DNA of 64,000 bases from contig BSDZ01000103.1 in the NCBI GenBank assembly GCA_030268105.1, positions 2,422,501 to 2,486,500 of the forward strand. The letters run 5' to 3'. Each line of letters opens with the position of its first letter. The first letter of the stretch is position 1. The notes below the pieces were generated by a model. That model was given only the letters and a program-made list of their open reading frames with translations. It had not been told where the DNA came from and searched no databases. Source of the stretch: Volvox africanus. Lineage: Eukaryota > Chlorophyta > Chlorophyceae > Chlamydomonadales > Volvocaceae. Made by a program: the position numbers and the translations under genes. Of the stretch, positions 63,301 to 64,000 are shown in pieces.

Positions 63301-64000
63301 GATCGGATATTTCGGTCGCCGCCAACTGTGCTGCCTGCGTCGGAGCCGCCCGGCTGACCTCCGCTGCAACAGAGCGGACCGCGCCGCAGCAGCCACCTGC
63401 ATCCATTCCTCCAGTCTCCCCTTCGTCTCCCCTATATGGAGCAGTTCGTCAGGAACAACAAGTACCAGCGATGATGCCGCTTTTGCCGCCGCCACAGTCA
63501 CCTTCCATGCTGCCCATGCACTGCCGCGAAAGCACGCCTGCTGTTGTATCAGCACGTGGCTTGGATAATGGAGTCTTCTTTAGGCCTATTGCCTCATTAT
63601 CGGGTGCCTTGCATATCAGCGGCGCCGCTACTGCACCTGTGCTACCCCCGGTTCCGGATGCCACAGCGCCCAACGGCGGTCAGCCAAGTACGATTCCCGT
63701 TGGTGGTGGAATGAGGGCATCTGCGCCGCCGTCGGCGCCGCCACCACTAGACCAAGCACCCTTCATGATTACACCTGTGACGGCTCCGAAGCCAGCATCA
63801 CCGTTACCGCTAACCACGCCGCCGCCACTGCTCTCCAGCCGTCCGCCAGCTGCTACGTCGTACACAGCCGAGAGGAATACTGGGGTCGCGAGCACTGACG
63901 GTACGGCGATTGGGGGTCTGCCCCCATGTTGCTTGAAGATTGCGAGCGATGGACTGGAGGAGGCGACGTCTCAGGCCTATGCGCCAGTTGGGTCTGCTGA
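60304..64000 (+). CDS. RING-CH (MARCH-type) zinc-finger protein, 5' part
   Basis: Probable membrane- or ubiquitin-linked E3 ligase. Exons: 60304-60399 (ATG 60304; EEFCYICFE, first zinc pair; its donor CTC|GTTCAG is weak), 60574-60644 (VCRCPTKVHRRCVARWQLYS), 61157-61279 (EEKSCRFCQGTLPDWKEVLT), 61873-61991 (KVRPGPDGLRAFLRQLEVIV ... FRCRCPDTG) and 62473 to beyond 64000. Phases agree at every junction. The C-X2-C ... C-X-C ... VHxxC-X2-RW ... C-X2-C order is that of the RING-CH (C4HC3) finger. The following domain, ending LQGLQAFEAAMHCACVRAAQ, is one I associate with volvocine algal RING-CH proteins (recalled, not searched). The last exon is rich in Gln/His, then Ala/Pro, open to the window edge. 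The stop is outside. Confidence 0.75.
61735..61797. repeat. Hexamer-like repeat in an intron
   Basis: Imperfect tandem repeat of CTATCGCTACCG within intron 3 of the RING-CH gene. The antisense frame reads Ser-Asp-Ser-Gly repeats, but this is a by-product of the repeat. Confidence 0.75.

Noticed and set aside
62530..63555. Asn/Ser/Thr-rich and antisense Ala/Val/Leu-rich frames
   Set aside because: Alternative readings of the CAA/CAG/CAC repeats in the last RING-CH exon. The supported frame follows from the splice at 62473.
1..64000. tRNA and rRNA genes
   Set aside because: Looked for T-loop and anticodon-arm patterns by eye and found only the retroelement primer-binding sites; no cloverleaf was convincing.

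Overview
The window looks like nuclear DNA of a green alga, most likely a volvocine (Chlamydomonas/Volvox relative). The signs are: many short GT-AG introns, often with GTGNGN donors; Gln-, Ala- and Ser-rich low-complexity coding sequence; a TGTAA-type polyadenylation motif after one gene; telomere-like TTTAGGG/TTTTAGGG motifs; a RING-CH gene with a tail domain I associate with volvocine algae; and Osser-like copia and chromodomain gypsy retroelements. Species is not determinable from the window.

Positions 1-28577 are almost entirely transposable elements, nested inside each other. From the outside in: (1) a CACTA DNA transposon (CACTA-2; right part at 23804-25513) contains (2) gypsy chromovirus B (+ strand, from before position 1 to 23803), which is split by (3) gypsy A (- strand, 3312-19841, target duplication AAACT), which is split by (4) a second CACTA element (CACTA-1, 7670-16723, target duplication AGG), which is split by (5) a copia element (- strand, 8217-12959, target duplication TGAAT, identical-looking LTRs, intact polyprotein). 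To the right lie a solo gypsy LTR (25622-26445, duplication TTAAT), an old gypsy relic (to 28172) and a decayed LTR end (to 28577). Removing each insertion plus one duplication rejoins the reading frames of the element below it.

Positions 28578-42250 hold minus-strand coding sequence: a short N-terminal exon (42221-41817), further likely exons to 39918, an exon of about 5 kb (39511-34448) ending at a clear GTAAGT donor, and an open stretch of 2.4 kb ending at 29331. Between the last two lies an AT-rich patch (about 32830-34370) with fragments that read as bacterial genes: the N-terminus of the tRNA thiouridylase MnmA and part of a serine resolvase. It is probably endosymbiont-type DNA.

Positions 42700-64000 hold plus-strand genes separated by relics: a hAT-like transposase remnant (42733-43780), a 7-exon coiled-coil gene (44354-48155) followed by a long hairpin, an 11-exon gene for a large protein with a hydrophobic N-terminal segment and a C-terminal helical-repeat region (48555-56755), a DIRS-like reverse transcriptase relic (58540-59500), and a RING-CH ubiquitin-ligase-like gene that runs off the right edge (60304 to beyond 64000). 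Exon boundaries were set by eye from splice sites and phase, and were not checked by transcript data.
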